DNA from: Odobenus rosmarus divergens
Taxonomy: Eukaryota; Chordata; Mammalia; Carnivora; Odobenidae
Length of the DNA: 64,000 nt
Direction: 5' to 3'
NCBI RefSeq assembly: GCF_000321225.1
Contig: NW_004450481.1
Location: 2,434,931-2,498,930 of the forward strand
The notes beneath the pieces are model-generated. The model was not told the DNA's origin and made no database searches. It saw only the letters and a list, made by a program, of their open reading frames with translations. The translations under genes were made by a program, and so were the position numbers. Shown one piece after another: positions 22,101-30,959 of this stretch. Numbering within the stretch: position 1 is the stretch's first letter; the number at the start of each line of letters is the position of its first letter.

Positions 22101-25100
22101 TCCCCCGAAGGCTGCTGGGACACCGGCGCCACGTTTGAGGCCTCGTGACGGTGAGCGTGCTTTTTCCCGGCAGATCTCCCAGGTCTGCCAGCTGTGCCAG
22201 CAGTCCCCCCGGCTCTTCTCCAACCACGCGGCACAGCTGCACACGCTGCTGGTGAGTGCCTGGGGCTGCCCGCCCCCAGCCCCCTTCCAGCAGGGAATCC
22301 CGTGACCGCTGCCCCACTCGGGTTCCACATGTTTCCGGGGGGCTGGAGTCTGAGTTGAGTTAGGTCCCGGGAGGAGGGAATACTTAGGGCCGCCATCTTT
22401 CCGCCCCTTTGCTGGAGTAAAGCTCAGAGGTGGCCGGCTCAGCAGTCACTTGTTGAGTCGTGCGGCCCCAGGCAAACTGCGTGGGTTCAGGCCTTCCTTG
22501 CCTTCTTCTTGCAGGGCCTATACTGTGTCTCTGTCAACTGCATGGACAATGCAGAAGCCCAGTTCACCACGGCCCTGCGGGTAAGGTGCCGGCCCTCACT
22601 CCAAGGGGCGGGCGGTGCTTTCTCAGTGAGGAGTCGGGCGTGGTCTGATGAGGACAACCTCTGCACAAAACTGTGCTCAGCGGGCGACTCTGCAGCATTC
22701 AGCCTGACACCAGCCACGATAGTGACGTGCCATTCATCCGGGCTGTCCCCGGCAAGGCCAGCGCTGGCAGCACAGGATGATGAGGGATAGCTGTGGGCAA
22801 GGAGGCTTTTGGCCAGCCTGGGGTGGGGCGAGCCTGGAGGGCAGCCGTCAGGGAGAGCCCAGTGCCCGCTGGTGCCACGGCCTGTTCAGCCGCTTTCACT
22901 CCTAATTCCCAGCCTTCCTGATAACCTGCCAGGTTGGTGTTGGCTCCTGTCACAGCTGAAGATGCAGAGTCACTCGGCAGGGCCCAGGGGCTCCCTGGAG
23001 CCACCCCTGTGGCAGGACGGGTTCTGCCCTCACCCTGCAGCAGCCCGGTTGCTCTGGGGGTCATGAAGGAGCTCCACTGGGGCCATGTCCTTGCCTCAGA
23101 CAGGATCGCAACAGGCCCTGGGAGAAAGCGGTGCCGCGGCCTCCTGGAGAGAGCCACCCCGGGCCCGGGAGTTGATAGCCCAGTGCCAGGTCCCAGTTCT
23201 GCCTGTCTTGTTCCAGGACCAGATAAGCACATCTCCACCTTGGCCTTGGTGTCCTCACGGGAAAAGGAGGCTGGCAACACCTTCCACCCAGGGGTCCTGA
23301 GGAGGCCCCAAGCAGAGGTGTGGGGGGAGTGGGGGTGCCGTGTGCACCCTGTTGGATGAGGAGTTCTGCTCTGTCCCTCGTGCCAGTCTCCAGATCTCTT
23401 TGCTCCTGGGGCTGGGCTCAGCGCTATTACTGCTCCTCTGAGGTGCTCCGCGCCCTGCCGCTTGTCTTGGCAATGCGCAGGGGCCTCTGGCAGCATTCCA
23501 GAGTGTGAGGGATGGACGGGGCCGCTCCCATGGCCTTCCGAGCCTTTCCATCCGTGCCTGCTGCTCCGGGCCCTGGGTGGTACCAGGACACCCACACACA
23601 GCCACCATTCCCTGCAGTTACCCTGTGGCCTCGTGTCTCCCCGTCTCGGCATCCCACAAGGGGCTGCTGCTGCTTTGATGGTGTGCGCTGCAGGGCAGTC
23701 TGCACGGCGTGCCTCCAGGCCACGTGGGAAGTGATACAGCCAGGGTACACGTCCAAACCCCCCTGGCCCTAGACCCGTGCTCTGCCTGCAGTCCTCCAAC
23801 AAACAGACCAGAGCGCAGTGCTCGCGTCAGAAGACATCCTGGGTCCCCTCGGCACATGCTGGGGTCCTGTGGCGGGGCAGGGGGGGTTGCATTTCCTAGG
23901 CAGCCTCAGCCTTCTGCACAGCTGTGCGGCCTCAGCGCCGCCGGGAACCAGGGGCTGGGTACTACTTGGGCTGCTCAGATTGGTCCCCCCTTCAACCACT
24001 CTTAACTTCCCAAGAATTGAGGACAACGGTCCATCCGCCACCAGCCATCGGCGGCATCTCTGGTGTCGGACAGCCTCGGTTACCCTCCTGGCCGTGTCCT
24101 CCCCAGGACCAGCACTTGCCTCTGCCGTATCTGCCCACCCTGGGGTCCCAGGGGTCACTGGTTGTGGTGTGGAGGCAGGGGCTGTCTGGGTCTCAATCCT
24201 GAGAAACAAGCAGAAAATAGACAGAAGTGCAGTGTGTTCTCAGGGCAGGATCAGGGGTGGCTGATTTTCCTCTTCTCTGTTTCCTGAGTTCCTAATGTGG
24301 ATGACCGTTTTATACTGAAGAGAACTAACAGCTCTATGCTCCTGGGGTTCAGGAAGCAGGTGAGGGGATCTGTCTGAAAGGAAAGGAAGAAAGTGATTCC
24401 AGATTAGCTGCCGTGGAGGACTGGGCAGCTCCAGTGCCACTGAGTGACCCCAGTGTGATGGGGCTGTGCCCGGCCTGACCCTCTAATGGCCGTGTGTCCT
24501 GTTCTAGCTCACCAACCACCAGGAGCTGTGGGCCTTCATCGTGACCAATCTGGCGAGTGTGTATATACGGGAAGGAAATAGACACCAAGAGGTAGTAGGT
24601 GACATGCTTCATGTTTGGTATCTTTTCAACTCTTATTCGGGGGTGGTGGGGTTGGGGTGGTCTTGGGCACCAGCAGATCTCAGCAGCCCCAGGGTTTCAC
24701 CGTCCAGCAAACGGCACTGTCCCACCCAGAGTTGCAGGCATGGCTGGGGCAGACGGGGTCTAGGACAGGAACGTTTCCTAGCTAAACAACACTTCTCCCT
24801 GTTAAAAGTGAGCCAAGCTTTATTGAATTGCACAGAAAAAAATCCAGTTTCTTCTACTTCGAGCTGTCTGTCCTAGAATGTCAGTGAGGCCTCATGGCTC
24901 TCTTCTGAGGAGCAGCAGCTCAGACAGCCATTTGCACTGTGCTCCTAGGTTGTCCTAAGACCCAACCTCATAAAGGGTAGGGGGCTCCCAGGGCTTGTCC
25001 TTATAGGTCAAGTGCCCTCACACCAGGTTCCCCCTGTGATTCTCTTCAGCCCTGGGATCCCCCCCTCAGCCCTAGGATTACTCTCTCCCAGCCCTGGCCT

Positions 25101-28100
25101 CCTGCCTCCAGGGTATCTGAGGTTTAGTTGTTTTTCCACCTCCATGGCTTTCGATTTATCTTTAGTCTATAAAAAGGTTAGCCGAGGGGCGCCTGGGTGG
25201 CTCGGTCCTTAAGCATCTGCCTTTGGCTCAGGTCATGGTCCCAGGGTCCTGCGATCGAGCCCCACGTCAGGCTCCCTGCTCTGCGGGAAGCCTGCTTCTC
25301 TCCCACTCCCCCTGCTTGTGTTCCCTCTCTCGCTGTATCTCTCTCTCTCAAATAAATAAATAAAATCTTAAAAAAAAAAGGTTAGCGGACCTCCCAGCTT
25401 CTGGGTTTGGATGCTTTGGGCTCCAGGGAGCAGAAAGCCCAGCCTTGTCCACTCCCAGCAGTTAGAAAGCAATGCGCAGGGTCATCATAGGGCTAGGAGT
25501 GGTCTCAGTGGGTCACACTTGGTGGGTCATGGGACAGCTCGGCTTCCCTGTGTCCTTTGCCATCCCAGCGTCCACCTCCTGGAGGTACTGTGGGGACACT
25601 GGAAGCAGCTTCATCTCACTTCAGCCGTGTCCTCTACCCCTCCTTCCTTGGCAGCCAGAGGAGACCTAGAACATCAGTCACGTGGCTGCCTATCAGAGCC
25701 TCCCAGGATCCCTGCACCTCCAGATAAACCCCACCCCCAGCCCACAAGACCCATGTGGGCCTATCTTCCCACCTCACTCCCCGACACTGGGTCCTTCTGA
25801 CCATACAGAGGCTGAGACTGAGCCGCTGCCCTGACCGCCCAGCCCCCTCACCTGGTGTGGGACAGGCTGAGGCTGTGAGGCCCCCCAACCCTCACCCTTC
25901 ATACTGGGGGCCACGATTCCCACTGGGTGGGGTGGAGGGGTGAGGAAGTAAACAGCTGCATGCAGTCTCCTGGAGAGCCCTCACCTGTCCTCTCAGGTCC
26001 TGACCCCGCTCCCCGCTCAGGTTACTCAGGCTTGGGATTTGGGGGGAGGGCACAATGCTCTCAGGTTGGGTTGGGAAGATGCAAGCAGCCCTAGTCAATT
26101 TAGCGGCATGTTTGAGGCTGAATTTTGTCATGTTTCAAAATACAAAATGATCCTAACTAACATTTCTGCCACAGCTGTACAGTTTGCTGGAAAGGATCAA
26201 TCCAGACCATAGCTTCCCTGTCAGGTAGGTGGTCCGAGTGCTGAGTGCCCACTTGACCGATTGTCTTATGCCTTCTCTGCTCTTGGGGTGGGGCCAGTGC
26301 TGGTGGGACCCAACTGCCCTGTGTACCCGGTGCCTCTCGCTCCCCTTGGAAGCCTGCCGCACTCACAAAAACCCCACCAAAGTGTGCCCCTGTCTCTCTC
26401 GTCAGCTCACACTGCCTGCGAGCAGCAGCTTTCTACGTGCGCGGGCTCTTCTCCTTCTTCCAGGGACGCTACAATGAGGCCAAGTGAGTATGGGGAGAGG
26501 ACCGGTTGCCCCCTGCCCACCACCTCCTGGGCCGGCCCTCTGGGTGCTTTTTGCTCCCTGACCGTGTGTGCCCAGGGCTTCTGTCCCCGAGACGAGTGGA
26601 CTCTGCTCAGGGCCTTGAGTTGGCCGCAGTCTCTTCCTACCAATAAGGCGTCGCAATGGGCCTTCAGCATCTGTTCCCACATAGGCGATTTCTTCGAGAA
26701 ACTCTGAAGATGTCCAACGCAGAGGACCTGAACCGACTCACAGCCTGCTCCCTTGTGCTCCTGGGCCACATCTTCTATGTGTTGGGGAACCACAGAGTGA
26801 GTGACTAGGGCTGGGCCGAGAGGCAGGGGGCCGGCAAGGTGCTTACGGACTGCCACCTAGCAGTACTTTGCATCCTGTGTCCCTCAGTGACCTTATCTCA
26901 GTAACCTCCCCACTCCCCACTGGTCCATGAGGCTCAGGCAGGGGGTGTGTGGGTGAAGGGGAGCTTTGGATCCTGGAGGGTGGTTCTGTGTGGCAGACAG
27001 GCCCAGTGCCGGCTGCAGGCAGTGGTCAGGCAGAGTCCCACGGGCTGTCCAGAGCTGTCCAGAACTGGCAGGGCTGAGGGCAGGTTCCCCTTTCTGTGTG
27101 TTAATACCTGGGGGTGGAGAGGTGTGTTCTCTCAGCCAGATCCCTTGGGCTCCATTTTGCCCAGCACACACAGTGTCGTCCTCAGGGCACCCCATGTTTT
27201 CACCTTTGCCTAGAATGGCCCCCTGGGGCTGGTCCCCAGTGGAATCAGCCGACTCCAAGTCTCCGAGTCAGATGGGGAACCTGGGCTGGGGTCTTACCTG
27301 CTGACCTCTCGGGGCCGTTTTTTTAAGATAGTGTTGGTTCACATTATATAGTACGGTATGTTCATTGTAGAACGCGTGAGAAACAAAAGAGGAAACGATT
27401 GCGTGTGTTCTGGCTCTTTCCAATACCTGTCTCTGCCTACACGTAGGTTTTGTTTTTCAGGCTGTTCCATAATTTGGTATCTTGTCTTTCTCTGCACCAC
27501 TGGGTGAGAGTTTTCTTCAGTGGCAGCAAGAATTTCGAAGTAGCATATGCTTCGTAGTTTAACCAGCCTCGCTTTCGCTGACATGGGTTACGTGTCTAGG
27601 CCCGTAGAGCTTTATCTGATCAAACCCTAGGGCTCCCTAAGAATGAGCACTTTTTAACAACCTCGGCACGTCCCCCTCCCCACAGTACCCTGACACGCAT
27701 TCCCCGGGGGCCAGGGGCGTCACCACCTGTAAAGGAAGAGAACGAGCTGTAGGTTCTCCCTTCAGAGTGCCGCTCTGCTCCTTTTAGAATACCCTGTCAC
27801 CTTGTTCCTCAGCCTCTGAGCACACTTGCGAACAGTGGCCTCACTGTGCGTCTGGGGCCCGAATGGGAACCAGGGGCTCAACATGAGGCCCTGCTGAGTG
27901 TGGGCCACCCGCCTCATGTCTTGGTGTGGTGGATGTGGTTCCCCTGTTTTCCAGCTGGGGAGATTAAGGTCACAGAGCCCCAAACTGCAGACCCAGGCTC
28001 AGAACCAGACCTCACTGGCTCTCATTTGTCTAGTAGTCTCCGGAAGCTCCCTTGCATGAGACAGGGTAGGCAAAGCATCTTTTCAGCGGCAGCTCTGGTT

Positions 28101-30959
28101 CATATTTGAGGCGATCCCGGGGCATCTTACGAGCTTATTGAGGAACCTCCACTGCTCCCTGTGTGTCTGGGCCTATGTGGAGTGACATGGGGGCCCCAAG
28201 AGCCCTCAGGCCTAGGCCTGGCCTCAAGCGGCTCCAGGCCTGAGGGAGACACTGCCCACTCTGCCCTGAGCCTGCCAGACTGGAGTGTCCACAGGCATCA
28301 TGAGTTTGTGAGCAGCCCCACACAGGATAGTTCTCCGAATCACACATCTTCATACCAAATTCTGTGGGGCCACAAGTTGGCATGGGGGAGCCTGCCTAGG
28401 AGAGCCAAGGGGCACTCTCCTTGTGGCAGCCTCCAAACAGAGGCCCAACTCCAGGCCTCGAGGAGAAGAGTAGTTTTTCGTGTTCTGTTTTGCATTCTGA
28501 GGTTTTGAAAAGACTTTATTTAATTCTGAAAAGCTTTGAGACCCACCTGGAGCTCATCTTTGAGGTGCCAGCCGTCAGGCAGTGTGAAGTCATTGGGCTT
28601 TTATGTTTTCAACGCAGTCCTGCCTGTGTCGAAGCTAGGCCTCAGGAGTTGGATTTGAGGATTTGTAAATCTCTTGACTACATGGCAGGTATCTGCCAGG
28701 GGCTGCTGTATAGGGAGTTCTCCCCTGTCACCTTGAATCCTACATCCAGGCCAGCAGAGCTTCTTGTCCCTAGGTCGAGCAGGGTCGAGCAGTGCTGCCA
28801 GTCATCATGGGGTCAGGGATGGGTGTTGAGGGCCCCCCGCCCGCTGTCAGTACATCCTAGGTATTGAGGGGGGCGGCGTTGTGCAGTCACACCGTCAGGG
28901 TTGGAGAGTTAACGTGCCCTGGTGTCCCACAGCCCCACGTGTCAGGTAGCTTCCCACAAGAGTGGGCTTGTATGTAGAAGAGACACTTCCCTTCCTCTCT
29001 CCTCTACCCACTCAGCCCTCCTTACCCCCACCAGGGCAGACTGCTTCCTCCTCCTAGGCCCTGGGACCTCTGAATGTGCATTTCTAATAGGCTCCTGATC
29101 TGGGCCCAGAGCTGACTGCCACCAGTGCCTTTTGCTCTGGTTAGAGACAAAGGCTTGTAGACTTGCCCGGAGCCAGCAGTGCCCCGATGGGGAGGTACCT
29201 GCAGAGCTGAAGAGTGGGGGCAGTTGAAGAGTACATCAGAGGAGGTCATTTGAGATGGGCTCTGAAGGAGGAGTAGGAGCTTTCCAGGCAGCAGGAGGAG
29301 GGCACAGCCTGGGCTCGGTGTGGCCGGTGGGTCCTGGGCTGTCCCCGCTGCTGGCCGCAGCCCCCACTCCCTTCCCTGGCTGCTCTCGGTCAACAGGAGA
29401 GTAACAACATGGTGGTGCCTGCCATGCAGCTGGCCAGCAAGATCCCAGACATGTCCGTGCAGCTGTGGTCCTCAGCCCTGCTGAGAGGTGAGTGCAATAG
29501 CCAGCCCTTCCCAGAGATCAGACCCAGAGATGCTGGGAGCCCAAGTCTAAAAGATCTCAGGTAAGCCCTGATGAGCTTGTATTCAGACTGGGCCTTTACA
29601 CGCCACAGTCCCAATTCTAGTGTATACTCAGGCTCCATGGCAGACCCTGTTTGGGGGCAGTAGGCACTAGGCTCATTCATGACATCAGCTCCACACAGGA
29701 TCAGTTCGCCCTCTCCACAAGGCCATTTCTTGGAGTCTGGGTGAAGAAGTGGGCTGGGAGCCCTAGCCCTCACCCTCGGTTTCCTTCTCCCTGACTGGCT
29801 GCAGCAGTTGTCCCTGTCGGACCGTGCTGGCCAGGATGCTCGGGGTGCCCGGTAGGCTCTGAGCCGTGTCAGTGTTGTTACTGCTGCTCCCCTGTGTAGA
29901 TTGTGCTGCTGAACTCCAGAGTCTTACCAAGGGCCGTGGGGATGGGCAGAGGGCAGGCTGCTCCCATCTGCAGTGGGCTTTGTGGGCCCATTCAGTCTTT
30001 CTGCCTCGGGAGTAGGTATTGGGCGCCCTGCTCTAATGAGTTCCTGTGTGCCCGAGGGTTGGCCAGGACCTCCCCAGGAGGGCCAGTGTCCAGAGGACAC
30101 AGCCCTGAGGCTTTCACTGCCCAACCGACCCTTGTGTCGGCCACACTGCTCACCCACCCACCTCCAAGAATGTGACTCAGGAGCTCAGGAGGACATGTGT
30201 GAGGGCCGTTGGCAGGTGGGCTTTGCTGACCCTGAGACAGACAGGGCTCAGGGCAGGTGACATGCCAGATAGACAGGAACTCACCGGTAGAGCAGGGTTT
30301 GACCTTAGGGCTCTACCCACGTCCACGGGGAGGACGTGGGGTACGGCGAGGTGGATCCACCCTATGTACATTCCACCCTTAGACCTGAACAAGGCCTGCG
30401 GGAATGCGATGGACGCCCACGAAGCTGCCCAGATGCACCAGAACTTCTCGCAGCAGCTGCTCCAGGACCACATCGAAGCCTGCAGTCTCCCTGAACACAA
30501 CCTCATCACGGTATAGGCACTGGGTTTGGGGAGGTAAAAAGGGGGGGCTGGTTGACTCCTCAGGGCCTGCTCCCTCGGCTCGCAGCCCCCAGGGGACACG
30601 CTCCCTGAGAAGGGAGGTATGCGCTTGGCTCTCCCTGCACGTCTCCAGTGTCCCTAACTCAGCCTAGTCTCAGGGGCCCCTCAGATGGGGGAGACAGCAT
30701 CGGTCCCCAAGTGGGGGATATACAGCACTTCCCAGGGGCCCCGCTGACTCAGGCGAGAAGGACAGAGGGCCCTGGCTGGGCATTCAGCCCAAAGAGCGCG
30801 GCAGTCCAGGGCAGACCCGTAGCCCGGCACACCTCTGCCCCTTCCTAGGAAGGACCTCACCTGTGTGTTCTCTTCCCTCTGCAGTGGACGGATGGCCCAC
30901 CCCCCGTGCAGTTCCAAGCTCAGAATGGACCCAATACAAGCCTGGCCAGCCTCCTGTGA
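6845..30959 (+). CDS. MAU2: MAU2 sister chromatid cohesion factor (SCC4), complete, 19 coding exons
   Basis: MAU2/SCC4 is the helical-repeat (TPR-like) subunit that wraps the N-terminus of NIPBL/SCC2; together they load cohesin onto chromatin. I recognised the protein from its Ala/Gln-rich N-terminus ([10 protein letters not shown]), then [20 protein letters not shown], and its end NTSLASLL. The coding segments are 6845-7120, 14132-14149, 14541-14606, 15284-15379, 16467-16561, 18318-18345, 18630-18785, 19990-20136, 20223-20313, 21498-21601, 22174-22251, 22515-22580, 24508-24594, 26175-26224, 26406-26483, 26685-26796, 29397-29487, 30383-30510 and 30885-30959. All junctions are GT-AG and frame is kept throughout. 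The sum is 613 codons plus TGA, equal to the usual mammalian length as I recall it. No domain is missing and no stop is internal. The frame is open upstream to 6434, but family knowledge fixes the start at 6845. Confidence 0.97.
8240..8345 (-). mobile_element. MIR-like fragment
   Basis: AGAGATGAAGTGATTTGCCT followed by an AAGCTACACATCAAGTTATT stretch matches a reversed MIR core. Confidence 0.5.
8390..8790 (-). mobile_element. L2-like LINE remnant
   Basis: It starts TTCATTCAGCAGATATTTATT-like and includes CAGGTGCCAAGCTCTATTCT, the reversed L2 end. GTGACATTTGAGCAGCCTGA follows in the inner part. Confidence 0.6.
9524..9611 (-). mobile_element. Decayed older CanSINE
   Basis: Poly(T), then ATGGGGTTCTAATCTCCCAA and GAGATCAAGAGTCGCATG, the older SINEC type in reverse. 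Confidence 0.6.
9937..10148 (+). mobile_element. CanSINE (outer, older of a pair)
   Basis: Head at GAGCACCGGGGTGGCTCAGT. The duplication ATACTTACCCAT (9924-9935 and 10352-10363) flanks the whole pair, showing that the next SINE landed in this one's tail. Confidence 0.9.
10149..10351 (+). mobile_element. CanSINE (inner, younger of a pair)
   Basis: It starts GGGGTGCCTGGGTGGCTCAG directly after AAAAATCTTTT of the older element's tail and ends AAATAAATAAATAAAATCTT. The end is approximate because the tails merge. Confidence 0.88.
11720..11880 (-). mobile_element. MIR-like fragment
   Basis: CTCATTGGATCCTCAACAAA and TCAAGGTCACACAGCAGAAG match a reversed MIR. Confidence 0.5.
13020..13270 (+). mobile_element. 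L2-like LINE remnant
   Basis: TGGGCTCTTCTCTGCCTGGA and ACTCTCACTTTTCAAGGCCC resemble the forward L2 3' region. Confidence 0.5.
14132..14149 (+). CDS. MAU2: MAU2 exon 2, 18-nt microexon (residues 93-98)
   Basis: TGG TTG ATA TCA CAG CAA encodes WLISQQ. It lies between a strong pyrimidine-rich acceptor (TTTCTTTTCAG) and donor GTATCC. It is phase 0 on both sides, so skipping would delete six residues without a frameshift. Confidence 0.93.
14541..14606 (+). CDS. MAU2: MAU2 exon 3 (residues 99-120)
   Basis: It encodes [20 protein letters not shown] then QE. The acceptor ATGTTATTAG has a weak pyrimidine tract; the donor is GTAAGA. Phase 0 at both ends. Confidence 0.94.
15284..15379 (+). CDS. MAU2: MAU2 exon 4 (residues 121-152)
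   Basis: It begins [20 protein letters not shown] and ends LLFQLA, a TPR-like helical pair. Acceptor TTTCCTTTCAG, donor GTGAGT. Confidence 0.95.
16467..16561 (+). CDS. MAU2: MAU2 exon 5 (residues 153-183, part of 184)
   Basis: It begins [20 protein letters not shown] and ends SEYT plus CG of Arg184. Acceptor TTTTTTAG, donor G|GTAGGC. Confidence 0.95.
17730..17860 (+). mobile_element. MIR-like fragment in MAU2 intron 5
   Basis: CCTCAGTCTCCTCATCCAGA followed by AGATGGGGAGAATGGTACCT is the forward MIR pattern. Confidence 0.5.
18318..18345 (+). CDS. MAU2: MAU2 exon 6, 28 nt (residues 184-193)
   Basis: One base completes Arg184, then ALFLLSKGM follows. Acceptor TTTTCCAG, donor GTAAGT. Confidence 0.93.
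18630..18785 (+). CDS. MAU2: MAU2 exon 7 (residues 194-245)
   Basis: It begins [20 protein letters not shown] and ends THYLDAGQ. Acceptor CTCCCCAG, donor GTATGT. Confidence 0.95.
19990..20136 (+). CDS. MAU2: MAU2 exon 8 (residues 246-294)
   Basis: It begins [20 protein letters not shown] and ends EHMCVLVYL. Acceptor CCACTCCAG, donor GTGAGT. Confidence 0.95.
20223..20313 (+). CDS. MAU2: MAU2 exon 9 (residues 295-324, part of 325)
   Basis: It begins [20 protein letters not shown], a clear TPR-like helix pair, and ends LEKLK plus the A of Met325. Donor A|GTAAGT. Confidence 0.95.
20369..20383 (-). promoter_or_regulatory. Candidate CTCF site in MAU2 intron 9
   Basis: The minus strand reads CCACCAGGCGGCGCT, very close to the CTCF core CCASYAGRKGGCGCT. 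By-eye match only. Confidence 0.5.
21498..21601 (+). CDS. MAU2: MAU2 exon 10 (residues 325-359)
   Basis: TG completes Met325, then [20 protein letters not shown] follows, ending HKATALQE. Acceptor CGCCCCCAG, donor GTAATG. Confidence 0.95.
22174..22251 (+). CDS. MAU2: MAU2 exon 11 (residues 360-385)
   Basis: It encodes [20 protein letters not shown] then QLHTLL. Acceptor TTTTTCCCGGCAG, donor GTGAGT. Confidence 0.95.
22515..22580 (+). CDS. MAU2: MAU2 exon 12 (residues 386-407)
   Basis: It encodes [20 protein letters not shown] then LR, with the AxAxxxFxxAL pattern of a TPR second helix. Acceptor TTCTTCTTGCAG, donor GTAAGG. Confidence 0.95.
22581..24507 (+). other. MAU2: MAU2 intron 12, GC-rich, no repeat recognised
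   Basis: This 1.9-kb intron is unusually GC-rich. That leaves a long chance open frame on the minus strand (22699-23802) with no recognisable protein content. Confidence 0.7.
24508..24594 (+). CDS. MAU2: MAU2 exon 13 (residues 408-436)
   Basis: It begins [20 protein letters not shown] and ends EGNRHQEV. The end reads GAG|GTA|GTAGGT, so two donors lie 3 nt apart. I chose the downstream one because it keeps Val436, which the family has, and it is the stronger consensus. Confidence 0.92.
25185..25374 (+). mobile_element. CanSINE in MAU2 intron 13
   Basis: Target duplication AAAAAGGTTAGC at 25171-25182 and 25375-25386. It is the only young SINE I see in MAU2 downstream of intron 1. Confidence 0.95.
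26175..26224 (+). CDS. MAU2: MAU2 exon 14 (residues 437-452, part of 453)
   Basis: It encodes [16 protein letters not shown] plus AG of Ser453. Acceptor TTTCTGCCACAG, donor GTAGGT. Confidence 0.94.
26406..26483 (+). CDS. MAU2: MAU2 exon 15 (residues 453-478, part of 479)
   Basis: C completes Ser453, then [20 protein letters not shown] follows, ending RYNEA plus AA of Lys479. Acceptor CTCTCGTCAG, donor GTGAGT. Confidence 0.94.
26685..26796 (+). CDS. MAU2: MAU2 exon 16 (residues 479-516)
   Basis: G completes Lys479, then [20 protein letters not shown] follows, ending YVLGNHR. Acceptor TTCCCACATAG, donor GTGAGT. Confidence 0.95.
26797..29396 (+). other. MAU2: MAU2 intron 16 (2.6 kb)
   Basis: No exon was seen between the donor at 26797 and the acceptor at 29396. 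Weak MIR/L2-like stretches lie at about 27950-28020 and 29230-29300. The rest is unassigned. Confidence 0.7.
29397..29487 (+). CDS. MAU2: MAU2 exon 17 (residues 517-546, part of 547)
   Basis: It begins [20 protein letters not shown] and ends WSSALLR plus G of Asp547. Acceptor CGGTCAACAG, donor G|GTGAGT. Confidence 0.95.
30383..30510 (+). CDS. MAU2: MAU2 exon 18 (residues 547-589)
   Basis: AC completes Asp547, then [20 protein letters not shown] follows, ending PEHNLIT. Acceptor CCACCCTTAG, donor GTATAG. Confidence 0.95.
30885..30959 (+). CDS. MAU2: MAU2 exon 19, coding part (residues 590-613 and stop)
   Basis: It begins [20 protein letters not shown] and ends ASLL then TGA at 30957-30959. 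Acceptor TCTTCCCTCTGCAG. Confidence 0.95.
   Translation, partial: WTDGPPPVQFQAQNGPNTSLASLL

Noticed and set aside
22699..23802. 367-codon open frame on the minus strand
   Set aside because: It lies wholly inside the GC-rich MAU2 intron 12, has low-complexity Pro/Gly/Ala composition and no known homology that I recognise.
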